This document shows, piece by piece, positions 23,861 to 32,097 of a DNA stretch of 64,000 bases. The number at the start of each line of letters is the position of its first letter. The stretch's first letter is position 1. The translations under genes were made by a program, and so were the position numbers. The notes under the pieces are model-generated. The model was given only the letters and a program-made list of their open reading frames with translations. It did not search any database and was not told where the DNA came from. This DNA is from Prauserella_A sp040635515 (GTDB lineage: Bacteria; Actinomycetota; Actinomycetes; Mycobacteriales; Pseudonocardiaceae). Location: the NCBI GenBank assembly GCA_040635515.1, contig JBEYHY010000006.1, positions 1-64,000 on the forward strand. Direction: 5' to 3'.

Positions 23861-26203
23861 TCACCGGTCGTACCGGATCGAGCGTTCACCTTCGTCGTAC
23901 AACGAGCCGCTGATGCGGTTGCCGCCAACGGTGTTGCCGAAGATGCCACCGTCGATGCGATACGGGCTGGTGGTGCGATCCTGATCCCCCGACTGGTTGC
24001 CCGCACCGGCACCCATGGGTCCCATTCCGCCCATCATGCCCATGCCTCCCGCCCCGCCGACGCCGCCGCCCGTTCCTCCTTGCGCCGCGGGGGGCGTCTC
24101 CCCCATTCCGCCCGGTGCGACGGCGATACCGGCCTGCGCCGACTGCGGCTCGACACTCGCCGAGAGTGCCGTCTGCTGCACGGTTGCCCGCACATCCGTG
24201 TCGCCGTGTTCTTCGCTCACCTCGGCATGGATCCCGTCATGATCACCGTCAACGCGTGGGCCGGGGAGCTCGCCGCCGTCCACGGACGGCATGCCGTCAT
24301 CCGCCGGGGGCGCTGCGAAATCGGAGCCGTCTCCGGGATCCCCATCGCCGCTTTCTCCTTGAGCCCCAACGGAAACCGGATCTCCGGGCATTGTGCGGAT
24401 GGTTTCCCTCGGCAGTTGGGAGCCCGGCCCGTGCCCGGGTTCGTTCTTGTTCTCTCCGAGCGTGTACGTCGTCGGCGGCGGCGTTCCGTCGTCGACAGTG
24501 ACCCTGGTCGGCCCCTGCGGGCCTTCGGGCTGCTCCGCGGTGATCGTCAGATCACCGTCCTCGATTCGGATCTTGCCATCGGGACCGGGACGGTACACCT
24601 GTTCTTCGCCTTCCTCACCGGAGCCTTCCGGCCCGAAATCGTCACTCGCACCGTCTTCGCCGGTACCGAAATCAAGTTGGTATTCCTTCGGTTCGCCCGT
24701 CCCGTCGTCGACGGAGACCTCCATCTTGCCGTCTTCGCCGGGCTCGGTCATTTCGAAGGTGTTGTCACCCTTCTCGACTGTCAAGGTGTCCCTGTCGTCA
24801 CCGAGGTCTTTGATGGCCTCGCCGGTTTCCGGATCGATCGGGTACGGCTTGCCAGTCTCGGGGTCGACTTCGAGCTCATCACCCGTCACCGGATTGGTAC
24901 CGGGTTCTGTCGCTCCTGTCGCCTCGTCCTCCGGCTCAGGCGCGGGCGGCGCCGATCCTCCGCCGGGACTACCTCCGCCGCCTCCGGTTCCGCCTCCGTC
25001 ACCGCTGGGTCCCGCGCCCCCATCCTCGGGTTGCGGCGTTTCCGGCGACGGCACCGAGGAATCACCGCTCTCCTCGGGGAACTTGTTCTCGTAATCCTTG
25101 AGGAATCCGTTGAGGTCGCCCCAAGCCTGATCGACGGCTTCCTTCGTGTCCTCACAAATGGCGGTGAACCGCTCGTAGAGATTGTCGTAGAGGTCGGGGT
25201 TCCACGAGTCCTGGACCCAGATCTTGCATTGGTTGATGGTCATCTGCTTGTTCTCGTCGTTCAGGTCGCAGTCGTCGGCCCTGATCGTGGCCTCAAGATC
25301 GCTGCCGGTCTCCGCGTCCACCCACGCCGCCACTTCGAGGACTTCGTCCTGCGATTCGAAGTCCCCTCGCGCCAGCGTCATCACCTTGCTCGCGGTTCCC
25401 GGAATCGCGGCGCCCACTGTGGACTGATACATGTCGATGACCTCGTCGGCCTTGGCCTTGCACGCTTCGTACACCGCTTGGACGGCGGCCTCGATGACCT
25501 CGGCGGAACCTTCAAGCGCTTCGAGTAGATCGCCGACATTGGGAGCGATGTCCTCGCTGTACTTCTGGTATGAGGCGTTCGCGCCGTCTCCGGTCCACTC
25601 CTGGTACAGGGTGTTGAGGTTCGACTCGGTGGTGCTGTGTAAACCCTGGAGCGTGTCGTGTGCGTCCCTGAGCCGCTGCGCCTCGTCGAGGAACTTCTGG
25701 AAGTCGATGCCCCGCTGCTCGTCGAACGCGGTCTTGATGTCGTCATAGCTCAGCGGACCGTCGATGTGCCTGGACTCGCTGGGAGCCTCCTCGTCGATGG
25801 GAACGAAGGACTCGAACACTTCGAGCGCCGGTTCGGCGAGATCGAACAACTCGTCCGACGTCGTAATGGCACCGCTACCGGAACCTGGGGCCATGGCGTT
25901 GTCGAGTTCCGACTGGTTGTCGCTGATGCGGTCCGTGACCTGCCGGTCCCGGTAGCCCTCCGTCTCCGCCTCGCTCTCCGCCTGGTCGTAGACGGCATCG
26001 ACGTCGACGAGCCCGTAACCGTGGTAGCCCGCGTTCGGGTAACCGTAGTAGGCATCGTCGATGTTGTACTTGTCGTAGTACTCCGTTGCGGCGGAATCCT
26101 GCCCGCCACTTTGCCGATACGCGAAGAGCAGAGCTTCCTTCGTCTGCGCGGAAACATAGGGATCGTCAAGCAGCGCCTGCGTCTCTTCCCAGGTCTTGCT
26201 CAC
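23861..26203 (-). CDS. Large WXG-domain putative type VII secretion substrate
   Basis: A 780-residue acidic protein. Residues 1-90 are Tyr-rich and contain YDQAE (72-76), matching the YxxxD/E export motif. Residues about 155-370 are helical with a W-T-G turn at 203-205, like WXG100/PPE-type substrates. A Gly/Pro/Glu linker (about 380-440) leads to two roughly 40-residue beta-rich repeats (about 473-514 and 544-584, each ending VDDGT-x-P-x-x-Y-x-L), then a Gly/Met-rich stretch (GGMGMMGGMGPMG) and a conserved-looking end YRIDGGIFGNT...SGSLYDEGER. No signal peptide. It overlaps the EspC-like gene by ATGA. Its position matches Rv3439c of M. tuberculosis (from memory), which is shorter. Confidence 0.75.
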   Translation of the reverse strand: MSKTWEETQALLDDPYVSAQTKEALLFAYRQSGGQDSAATEYYDKYNIDDAYYGYPNAGYHGYGLVDVDAVYDQAESEAETEGYRDRQVTDRISDNQSELDNAMAPGSGSGAITTSDELFDLAEPALEVFESFVPIDEEAPSESRHIDGPLSYDDIKTAFDEQRGIDFQKFLDEAQRLRDAHDTLQGLHSTTESNLNTLYQEWTGDGANASYQKYSEDIAPNVGDLLEALEGSAEVIEAAVQAVYEACKAKADEVIDMYQSTVGAAIPGTASKVMTLARGDFESQDEVLEVAAWVDAETGSDLEATIRADDCDLNDENKQMTINQCKIWVQDSWNPDLYDNLYERFTAICEDTKEAVDQAWGDLNGFLKDYENKFPEESGDSSVPSPETPQPEDGGAGPSGDGGGTGGGGGSPGGGSAPPAPEPEDEATGATEPGTNPVTGDELEVDPETGKPYPIDPETGEAIKDLGDDRDTLTVEKGDNTFEMTEPGEDGKMEVSVDDGTGEPKEYQLDFGTGEDGASDDFGPEGSGEEGEEQVYRPGPDGKIRIEDGDLTITAEQPEGPQGPTRVTVDDGTPPPTTYTLGENKNEPGHGPGSQLPRETIRTMPGDPVSVGAQGESGDGDPGDGSDFAAPPADDGMPSVDGGELPGPRVDGDHDGIHAEVSEEHGDTDVRATVQQTALSASVEPQSAQAGIAVAPGGMGETPPAAQGGTGGGVGGAGGMGMMGGMGPMGAGAGNQSGDQDRTTSPYRIDGGIFGNTVGGNRISGSLYDEGERSIRYDR

Positions 26204-26568
26204 AGTCCGCTCCCCGACTGGTTCGCCGAGGAGTGCTGCTCGGCTTCGGCGGCCGCGTACTGCTCACCAGCGCCGCCGATCGAGCCCGCGAGCGCCATCA
26301 GCGAGCCACACATGGCCACCGCACCTTCACCGAGGGTCTGAATGGCGGTCGTGTAGTCGGCGGCCCACTCGGCGTGGGCGGTTCCGAAATCCGTCTCGGC
26401 AATCTCGGTCGCCCCGAGGTCCTCGACCTCCGGCTGGGCCTCTTCCGCCGCGTCGTTGATGGTTTGCGCCTGGCTCACCATGGTTCCGGTATCGGCCGTG
26501 TACCCGTCCGGCGCGCTGACACCCGAACTGGACGAATCCTCGTCGTTGACCCTGGATACCGTGGTCAC
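26200..26568 (-). CDS. EspC/WXG100-like small type VII secretion protein
   Basis: A 122-residue helical protein with a disordered Ser/Asp-rich start. A single helix-turn-helix is suggested by the Trp in HAEWAADY (W68), and the tail carries YAAAE (104-108), a good YxxxD/E secretion signal. EspC and WXG100 proteins are secreted as partners of larger substrates. A GGGGGAG Shine-Dalgarno precedes the GTG start. It is the first gene of the operon and overlaps the 780-residue protein gene, so they likely form a secreted pair. Positional counterpart of Rv3440c (from memory). Confidence 0.75.
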   Translation of the reverse strand: MTTVSRVNDEDSSSSGVSAPDGYTADTGTMVSQAQTINDAAEEAQPEVEDLGATEIAETDFGTAHAEWAADYTTAIQTLGEGAVAMCGSLMALAGSIGGAGEQYAAAEAEQHSSANQSGSGL

Positions 26569-26727
26569 GCCAGCTCCCCCTCAAGCTCTTCGTGTGCGAA
26601 CGCCGTTACGACGCGCGAAAAAACCACCCGGTGCCGTCGCTAATGCACAGAATGTACCGATGCGCTGATCAGCCCGCACCGATATGAAGGATTTGCGTTT
26701 CCAAACAAAAAAAAGGGGTTCCGGCGT
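26569..26727. promoter_or_regulatory. AT-richer spacer: end of glmM and promoter space of the substrate-ACP operon
   Basis: Both neighbours run leftward. Read on the minus strand, CCCCTTTTTTTTG follows the glmM stop within about 20 bases, but no strong hairpin precedes it. The next 100 bases are the least GC-rich in the area and must hold the promoter of the six-gene operon; no clear hexamers could be fixed. Confidence 0.35.
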
Positions 26728-28062
26728 TCAGGAGACGCTGGCGACGACACCGGCGAGCCGGTCCGCCGCGGCCTGAGCGATGTCCTCCGCCGTCGCCTCG
26801 ACCATGACCCGCACCAGTTGCTCGGTTCCCGACGGACGCAGCAGCACTCGCCCTTCGGCCCCGAGTTCGGCGGTCACCGCGTCGACGGCTTCCTTCACGG
26901 CAGGCGAGGCGGCGACGGCGGTCTTGTCGGCGACGCGCACGTTGATGAGCACCTGAGGCAGCCTGCGCATGACTCCAGCGAGTTCGGCCAACGAACTTCC
27001 GGTCTCGGCGACCCTGCTCATCAACCGCAGCGCGGTAAGCAATCCGTCGCCGGTTGTGGCGTGCGCGGGGAAAACGACGTGCCCCGACTGTTCGCCGCCG
27101 AGCGAGAAACCACCAGAGCGCAGTTCCTCCAGCACGTAGCGATCGCCGACAGCGGTGGTTCGCAACGTCATGCCGTGTTCCCTGATGGCCAGGTGCAGAC
27201 CGAGGTTGCTCATCACGGTCGCGACGAGAGTGCGCTCCGTGAGTTCGCCCGCGTCCGCCATGGCGACCGCCAGCACGGCCATGATCTGGTCACCGTCGAC
27301 GAGGTTGCCCGACGAATCGACGGCGAGGCACCGGTCGGCATCGCCGTCGTGCGCGATGCCGAGGTCGGCGCCGTGCTCGACCACGGCTGCGCTCAGCGGC
27401 TCGGGATGCGTCGAACCACAGCCGTCGTTGATGTTCACGCCGTCCGGCTCCGCGTGCAGGGCGATCACCTCGGCCCCCGCCTTGCGATAGGCCTCGGGCG
27501 CGGCGGCGGACGCGGCACCGTTCGCGCAGTCGACGACAACCCTGAGCCCCGCGAGCGGGTGCGGCGTTGCCGTCATGAGGTGCGCGATATAGCGGTCGAG
27601 CGCGTCGTCGACGTCGGATACCCGCCCGATCTGCGCACCGGTCGGCCTGGGCGCCCCGGAGCCGAGACCGGCTTCGATCTCGTCCTCGATCCCGTCGGGC
27701 AGCTTGTGACCGCCCTCTCCGAACAGCTTGATCCCGTTGTCCGGCATCGGGTTGTGCGAGGCGGAAATCATCACGCCGAGATCGGCGGAAAGGTCGCCGA
27801 CGAGATGAGCGACACCCGGTGTCGGCAGGATGCCCACTCGCAGCACGTCAGCGCCCGCCGAGGCGAGTCCGGCGACGACGGCGGATTCGAGCATCTCGCC
27901 GCTTGCCCTCGGGTCGCGGCCCACGATCGCCACCGGCCGGTGCGAGCGGTCATGCGCCGCGAGCACCCTGGCGGCGCTGGCCGCCACGGACATCGCCAGC
28001 TCGGGGGTGAGTTCGGCGTTGGCGAGGCCGCGCACTCCATCGGTGCCGAAAAGGCGGGCCAT
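26728..28062 (-). CDS. glmM: Phosphoglucosamine mutase GlmM
   Basis: GlmM turns glucosamine 6-phosphate into glucosamine 1-phosphate, the step after GlmS. The 444 residues begin MARLFGTDGVRG and include the phosphoserine loop MISASHNPMPDNGIKLFG (Ser102), the metal loop DGDADR and the phosphate-binding RPSGTEQLVRVMVE. The ATG at 28062 has GGAGG upstream; the open frame extends 33 codons further without similarity. It follows rplM-rpsI, with a strong hairpin between, and is parted from glmS by the substrate-ACP-KS operon. Confidence 0.97.
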   Translation of the reverse strand: MARLFGTDGVRGLANAELTPELAMSVAASAARVLAAHDRSHRPVAIVGRDPRASGEMLESAVVAGLASAGADVLRVGILPTPGVAHLVGDLSADLGVMISASHNPMPDNGIKLFGEGGHKLPDGIEDEIEAGLGSGAPRPTGAQIGRVSDVDDALDRYIAHLMTATPHPLAGLRVVVDCANGAASAAAPEAYRKAGAEVIALHAEPDGVNINDGCGSTHPEPLSAAVVEHGADLGIAHDGDADRCLAVDSSGNLVDGDQIMAVLAVAMADAGELTERTLVATVMSNLGLHLAIREHGMTLRTTAVGDRYVLEELRSGGFSLGGEQSGHVVFPAHATTGDGLLTALRLMSRVAETGSSLAELAGVMRRLPQVLINVRVADKTAVAASPAVKEAVDAVTAELGAEGRVLLRPSGTEQLVRVMVEATAEDIAQAAADRLAGVVASVS

Positions 28063-28193
28063 ATCCTCGACCTCCGTGTTCGGGTGGGTTGGACCGGTGC
28101 GGCACCGTGTACGTCCCACCACGTGCTTGTGCGTGAGCGACCCGAACAACCTAGCGGCCACGACGATGACGCCCCAGCCCGGTACGCACGCGG

Positions 28194-28215
28194 CGCGTTT
28201 AGCCGGCTAAACGCG
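28194..28215. repeat. Palindromic repeat
   Basis: CGCGTTTAGC-CG-GCTAAACGCG is a perfect 22-bp palindrome with a CG centre, between the rpsI terminator and the glmM start. Confidence 0.9.
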
Positions 28216-28239
28216 GTTCGGGGGTTCCGGGGCCGGAGA

Positions 28240-28282
28240 GCACAGAAGCGCCCATCCGTATATCGGAAGGGCGCTTCTGTGC
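28240..28282 (-). terminator. rplM-rpsI terminator
   Basis: GCACAGAAGCGCCC and its exact reverse complement form a 14-bp stem around a 15-base loop, starting 15 bases after the rpsI stop. There is no T-tract. Confidence 0.85.
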
Positions 28283-28297
28283 GTTGCGAGCTGCGCG

Positions 28298-28782
<485 letters not shown>

Positions 28783-28786
<4 letters not shown>

Positions 28787-29235
28787 TGGGTCACCTGAGC
28801 GATCTTGGTGATCTCGCGCTGCTGCGGCTTCTGCGCGGCGTGCGGGTGCTCGGGACCGGCGTAGACCTTGAGCTTCTTCGCCTGTGCGCGGCCGAGCTTG
28901 TTCTTGGGGAGCATGCCCTTGACGACCTTCTCGACCAGGCGCTCAGGCCTCGTGTCGAGCAGTTCGCCGAAGGAACGCTTACGCAGGCCACCCGGGTAGC
29001 CGCTGTGCCGGTACGCGAACTTCTGCTCGCGCTTGTTACCGGTGAGCGCCACCTTCTCGGCGTTGACGATGATGACGAAGTCACCGGTGTCCACGTGGGG
29101 GGCGTAGGTGGGCTTGTGCTTGCCGCGCAGCAGCGTAGCGACCTCGGTCGCGAGCCGGCCGAGCACGACATCCTCGGCATCGATCACGTGCCATGCACGG
29201 GTGATATCGCCGGGCTTGGGGCTGTACGTGGGCAA
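28783..29235 (-). CDS. rplM: 50S ribosomal protein L13
   Basis: L13 is an early assembly protein of the large subunit. The 150 residues begin MPTYSPKPGDITRAWHVIDAEDVVLGRLA and contain the conserved HVDTGDFVIIVNAEKVALTGNK and GMLPKNKLGR stretches. It opens the rplM-rpsI operon; its promoter must lie in the 186-base space shared with the divergent lipoprotein gene. Confidence 0.98.
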
Positions 29236-29421
29236 GGGTCTACCTCGTCGTCAACGTGCTTGTGGGGTCCGTGCGGGCCTAGCGCATACGCGCCGCAGCG
29301 CACAACAACTTACGAAGATACCCGGTCACTTTGGGAAGGGTGAAGGCGGGGTCCGCACCGTTCTCGCATACTAGGGTCTCCGGCAGCGTGCCGCGATCGT
29401 ACTCTCCGGGGGGACGAAGAA

Positions 29422-30357
29422 ATGACTCAGCGGCTGGCCAGCACGGCCAGTAGGGCGACAATCCGACGGAGGCCCGCCGCGCGCCGCTCACTGGCTGTAC
29501 TCGGCGCGCTACTCCTCCTGGTCACCGCGTGCGCACCGGGGCGCTCCGGCACCGCCATACCCGACGACGACGCGGCGGCGGCCTACGTGAGCGACAAGTT
29601 CAAGGCGACCCTCGACCGGCTCTCCGACGACCTCGGCGAGACCGAACCGAGACGCAGTACCCACCGCTCCTTCACCCGCATCGACGAGAAGAAGGCCGAC
29701 AGCACGATCACCGCCATCCAGGTCGGCAGCCCACCCTCACGGCTCTACAAGAACCACTCCAACCGGGACTCCTCCGACTACCGCGACTACTTCCACCCCG
29801 CGGGAAGTGACGTCGAATACACCTACCTCGGCCCGGTCTACAAGAGCCTCGCTCCGACCCCGTGGGTGTCCCAGCCGTACAAGTCCGCCGGATACGACAT
29901 CTGCTTCTGGGGCGGCTACACGATGGTCTGCCGCATGCTGGACACCATCTCCAGCTCCCTGAAGAACGGGCACGCCGCGAAACAGGCGAAGAGCTTCCAG
30001 GACGGCAGCATCGAACTGACCGCCGAGGTCACGCTGCGCGAGTTCCTCAAGCAACGGGTCGTCATCCTCCCGGACTGGGTCCTCGCGCAGATCACCGAGG
30101 AGATGCAGAACGGCATCATCGAAGCGAAGGTCAAGCTCGACCCCGACGGCAAGCTCAAAGAGATCCGCATGAACGGCCTCATCAAGGCTGACGGCCACGA
30201 GTTCGAGGTCAAGGAGCACTACCAGGTGCTGGATCCGCCCACCGAGGAGGATCTGCCGAAGGTCCCGCCGAAGGACCAGGTGACGGCACTCACCACGGAC
30301 GCGGAGATCGACGACTACTACAACCGCATGGGCGAGATCACGAGCAGCGGCGGGTAG
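29422..30357 (+). CDS. Lipoprotein of unknown function beside the ESX locus
   Basis: A 311-residue exported lipoprotein. An Arg-rich start and hydrophobic stretch lead to the lipobox LVTAC (Cys about 37). The mature part is charged and soluble, with one Tyr-rich section (YFHPAGSDVEYTYLGPVYKSL), two cysteines in CFWGGYTMVC that may form a disulfide, and the acidic end. I do not recognise a family. GGGGGGACGAAG precedes the ATG. It lies 41 bases upstream of a DUF4333-type gene on the same strand, between rplM and the WXG100 pair, so it may be an envelope accessory of the secretion locus. Confidence 0.75.
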   Translation: MTQRLASTASRATIRRRPAARRSLAVLGALLLLVTACAPGRSGTAIPDDDAAAAYVSDKFKATLDRLSDDLGETEPRRSTHRSFTRIDEKKADSTITAIQVGSPPSRLYKNHSNRDSSDYRDYFHPAGSDVEYTYLGPVYKSLAPTPWVSQPYKSAGYDICFWGGYTMVCRMLDTISSSLKNGHAAKQAKSFQDGSIELTAEVTLREFLKQRVVILPDWVLAQITEEMQNGIIEAKVKLDPDGKLKEIRMNGLIKADGHEFEVKEHYQVLDPPTEEDLPKVPPKDQVTALTTDAEIDDYYNRMGEITSSGG

Positions 30358-30398
30358 TGCCCCACCGAAGCCGACGATCACGACCACAAGGGGAAGCC

Positions 30399-31040
30399 AT
30401 GACACAGCCACCGAACCAGCCGCAAGGATGGTGGCAACCGCCGAGCCCCGCACAGGGTTATCCGCAACAGGGACCACCGCAGCATCCACAGCAACCGCAG
30501 CAGGGAGCTCCGCAGGGGCAGCGGTACGGCGGGCAACCGGGGCAACCGGGGCCGCAAGGTCCACAGGGGCAGCATCCTGCTCCGCCACAAGGACACGCGC
30601 CCTACGGAACTCACGGCGGTCAAGCGCCCCAGCCGCAGACGGGACCGCAGCCGTCGTTCGGCGGTAGTTTTCAGTCGCAGTACGGCGGTCTCGGTGCTTT
30701 CGAGGGCAAACCGGAGCGCAAGCCCAGGCGGCGCAAGACCTGGTGGATCGCGGGTTCGGCCGCCGGTGTTCTCGTCGTAGGCGCGGGAATCCTGACGTGG
30801 CAGCTCGGCTTGTTCGGCGGCGACGTCCTCGATCAGGAGTCACTGCAGACCAGTGTCGCCTCGGTACTCCGGGACAGCTACGGCGAGCACGATGTGTCCA
30901 ATGTCGAGTGTCCAAGCCGGCAACCGATCAATACCGGCAACGAATTCTCATGCACGGTGGAGATCGGCGGACAGACGAAGTCCGTGTCCATTCGCGTACT
31001 CAACGACAAACCCGAGTACGAGGTCGGCGCGCCGAACTGA
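30399..31040 (+). CDS. DUF4333-domain membrane protein
   Basis: A 213-residue protein with a Pro/Gln-rich cytoplasmic head (about 1-100), one membrane helix (about 112-133; WWIAGSAAGVLVVGAGILTW), and a C-terminal outer domain with two cysteines (VECPSRQPINTGNEFSCTVEIGGQTKSVSIRVL). That domain matches DUF4333, common in actinobacterial membrane and lipoproteins and of unknown function. The ATG at 30399 has AAGGGGAAG upstream; the open frame starts earlier without support. Co-transcribed with the lipoprotein gene. Confidence 0.8.
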   Translation: MTQPPNQPQGWWQPPSPAQGYPQQGPPQHPQQPQQGAPQGQRYGGQPGQPGPQGPQGQHPAPPQGHAPYGTHGGQAPQPQTGPQPSFGGSFQSQYGGLGAFEGKPERKPRRRKTWWIAGSAAGVLVVGAGILTWQLGLFGGDVLDQESLQTSVASVLRDSYGEHDVSNVECPSRQPINTGNEFSCTVEIGGQTKSVSIRVLNDKPEYEVGAPN

Positions 31041-31042
31041 TG

Positions 31043-31092
31043 CCGTACGACGATGAGGGCCCGGCGTTCACCGGGCCCTCATCGTCGTACGG
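31043..31092. terminator. Bidirectional terminator between convergent genes
   Basis: Two perfect 22-base arms starting CCGTACGACGATGAGGG close on the 6-base loop CGTTCA. It fills the whole gap between the DUF4333 gene and the second WXG100 gene, and can serve both. Confidence 0.93.
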
Positions 31093-31098
31093 AATGGG

Positions 31099-31386
31099 TC
31101 AGAAGAAGCCCTGCACGGCCTTGTCCGTGGATTGGTAGCCGTCCGCGATCTGAGGCAGCGCGGTCGCGATCTTATCGAGGATGTCCTTGAGCTCCTCAAG
31201 ATTGTTGTCCCACTCGGTCTGCACGCCGCGCCAAGCGTCCTGGGCATCGCCCTGCCAGCTATCGACGAGCGGCGCGAGACGGCTTTTGAGATCCTCGAAC
31301 AGGCCATTGAGTTCGCCGCCCGTCGCCTTGCAGTCGTCGGCGGCCGTGTGGATGGTCTGATAATCAACGACGATGCCGTCAGGCAT
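31099..31386 (-). CDS. WXG100 protein (ESAT-6-like)
   Basis: A 95-residue helical hairpin with the W-Q-G turn at 44-46 (LVDSWQGDAQDAW). Proteins of this family are exported by type VII systems as heterodimers with a partner carrying the secretion tail; this one has none (ends DKAVQGFF). It follows the other WXG100 gene by 57 bases. In the ESX-4 locus of M. tuberculosis the positional counterpart is EsxT. Confidence 0.9.
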   Translation of the reverse strand: MPDGIVVDYQTIHTAADDCKATGGELNGLFEDLKSRLAPLVDSWQGDAQDAWRGVQTEWDNNLEELKDILDKIATALPQIADGYQSTDKAVQGFF

Positions 31387-31443
31387 GGTCCCCTCCTTTG
31401 ATCAAAATTCTTGGTGGCGTCGACTGTGGAGCAGGCCTGAACC

Positions 31444-31758
31444 TCACACGCCCTCAAGAGTGCTGGCGATGTTGTTCAGCTCGACGTTCTGTTCCTCTTC
31501 CGCCTCGGCATAGGTATTGCCGGACTTCTGGAGTAGTTCAGCGATACCAGCCAGCGTGTCGTTCAGCTTCTGGTTCCGTTCGTCGAATGTGTCCATGACA
31601 TTCTGAAATGCCTGCGCGGCCTCGCCCTGCCACCCTGCACGAGTGGCCTCGATACGGTCGCGAAGGGTGCTCATGTTCGACATCATCTGACCGGCGATGT
31701 CATCGACGTCAAGGTATGCCTGCTGGAACTGCTCCGGTGATCCGGTAAAGCCCTCCAT
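31444..31758 (-). CDS. WXG100 protein (CFP-10-like) with secretion tail
   Basis: A 104-residue WXG100 protein with the W-Q-G turn at 43-45 (RAGWQGEAAQAFQ) and a C-terminal YAEAE (83-87) matching the YxxxD/E signal that EccC recognises. It should pair with the WXG100 protein encoded just downstream and be secreted through this ESX-4-like machine. GGGGGTAG precedes the ATG. The positional counterpart in M. tuberculosis is EsxU. Confidence 0.92.
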   Translation of the reverse strand: MEGFTGSPEQFQQAYLDVDDIAGQMMSNMSTLRDRIEATRAGWQGEAAQAFQNVMDTFDERNQKLNDTLAGIAELLQKSGNTYAEAEEEQNVELNNIASTLEGV

Positions 31759-31925
31759 AATCGGGAGCTACCCCCTTCATTTCTGGTTCACGTGGCGCGG
31801 TTTGTTCGCGTCGGCTGTACGACGAGAACATTGCCACGCAGGGTTCCCGGTGTCGCGACAAAGAGGGAATCCGTTGCGACCGTGAATATTTTCGGAAACC
31901 AGCTACCCACCCGCCCGCGCCCCGA

Positions 31926-31950
31926 ACCGCGTTTAGCGGGCTAACTGCTG
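31926..31950. repeat. Palindromic repeat in the esx upstream space
   Basis: ACCGCGTTTAGC-GG-GCTAACTGCTG, one half degenerate. The surrounding 339-base space (31759-32097) also must hold the promoter of the two WXG100 genes; GAATATTTTC near 31887 is the only AT-rich motif. No other gene is seen there. Confidence 0.8.
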
Positions 31951-32097
31951 TCAGGAGCGCGGCCGCTGGGGGCGTTCGGACGAGTTCGGGTGCCTCGGCA
32001 AACTGGATGAGTGTTCGACGGAAGAACACCGGCATGTGCGAAAAGAAATCGCCAACGGCCGAAGGCTGCCCGATCGGGCGATCCAGCGGTCTGCGAC

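Noticed and set aside
22073..25528. A very long plus-strand open frame (over 1100 codons) opposite the KS, ACP and WXG genes.
   Set aside because: It is antisense to well-supported genes, has Arg/His/Gly-rich shadow composition, spans several unrelated genes and has no family similarity.
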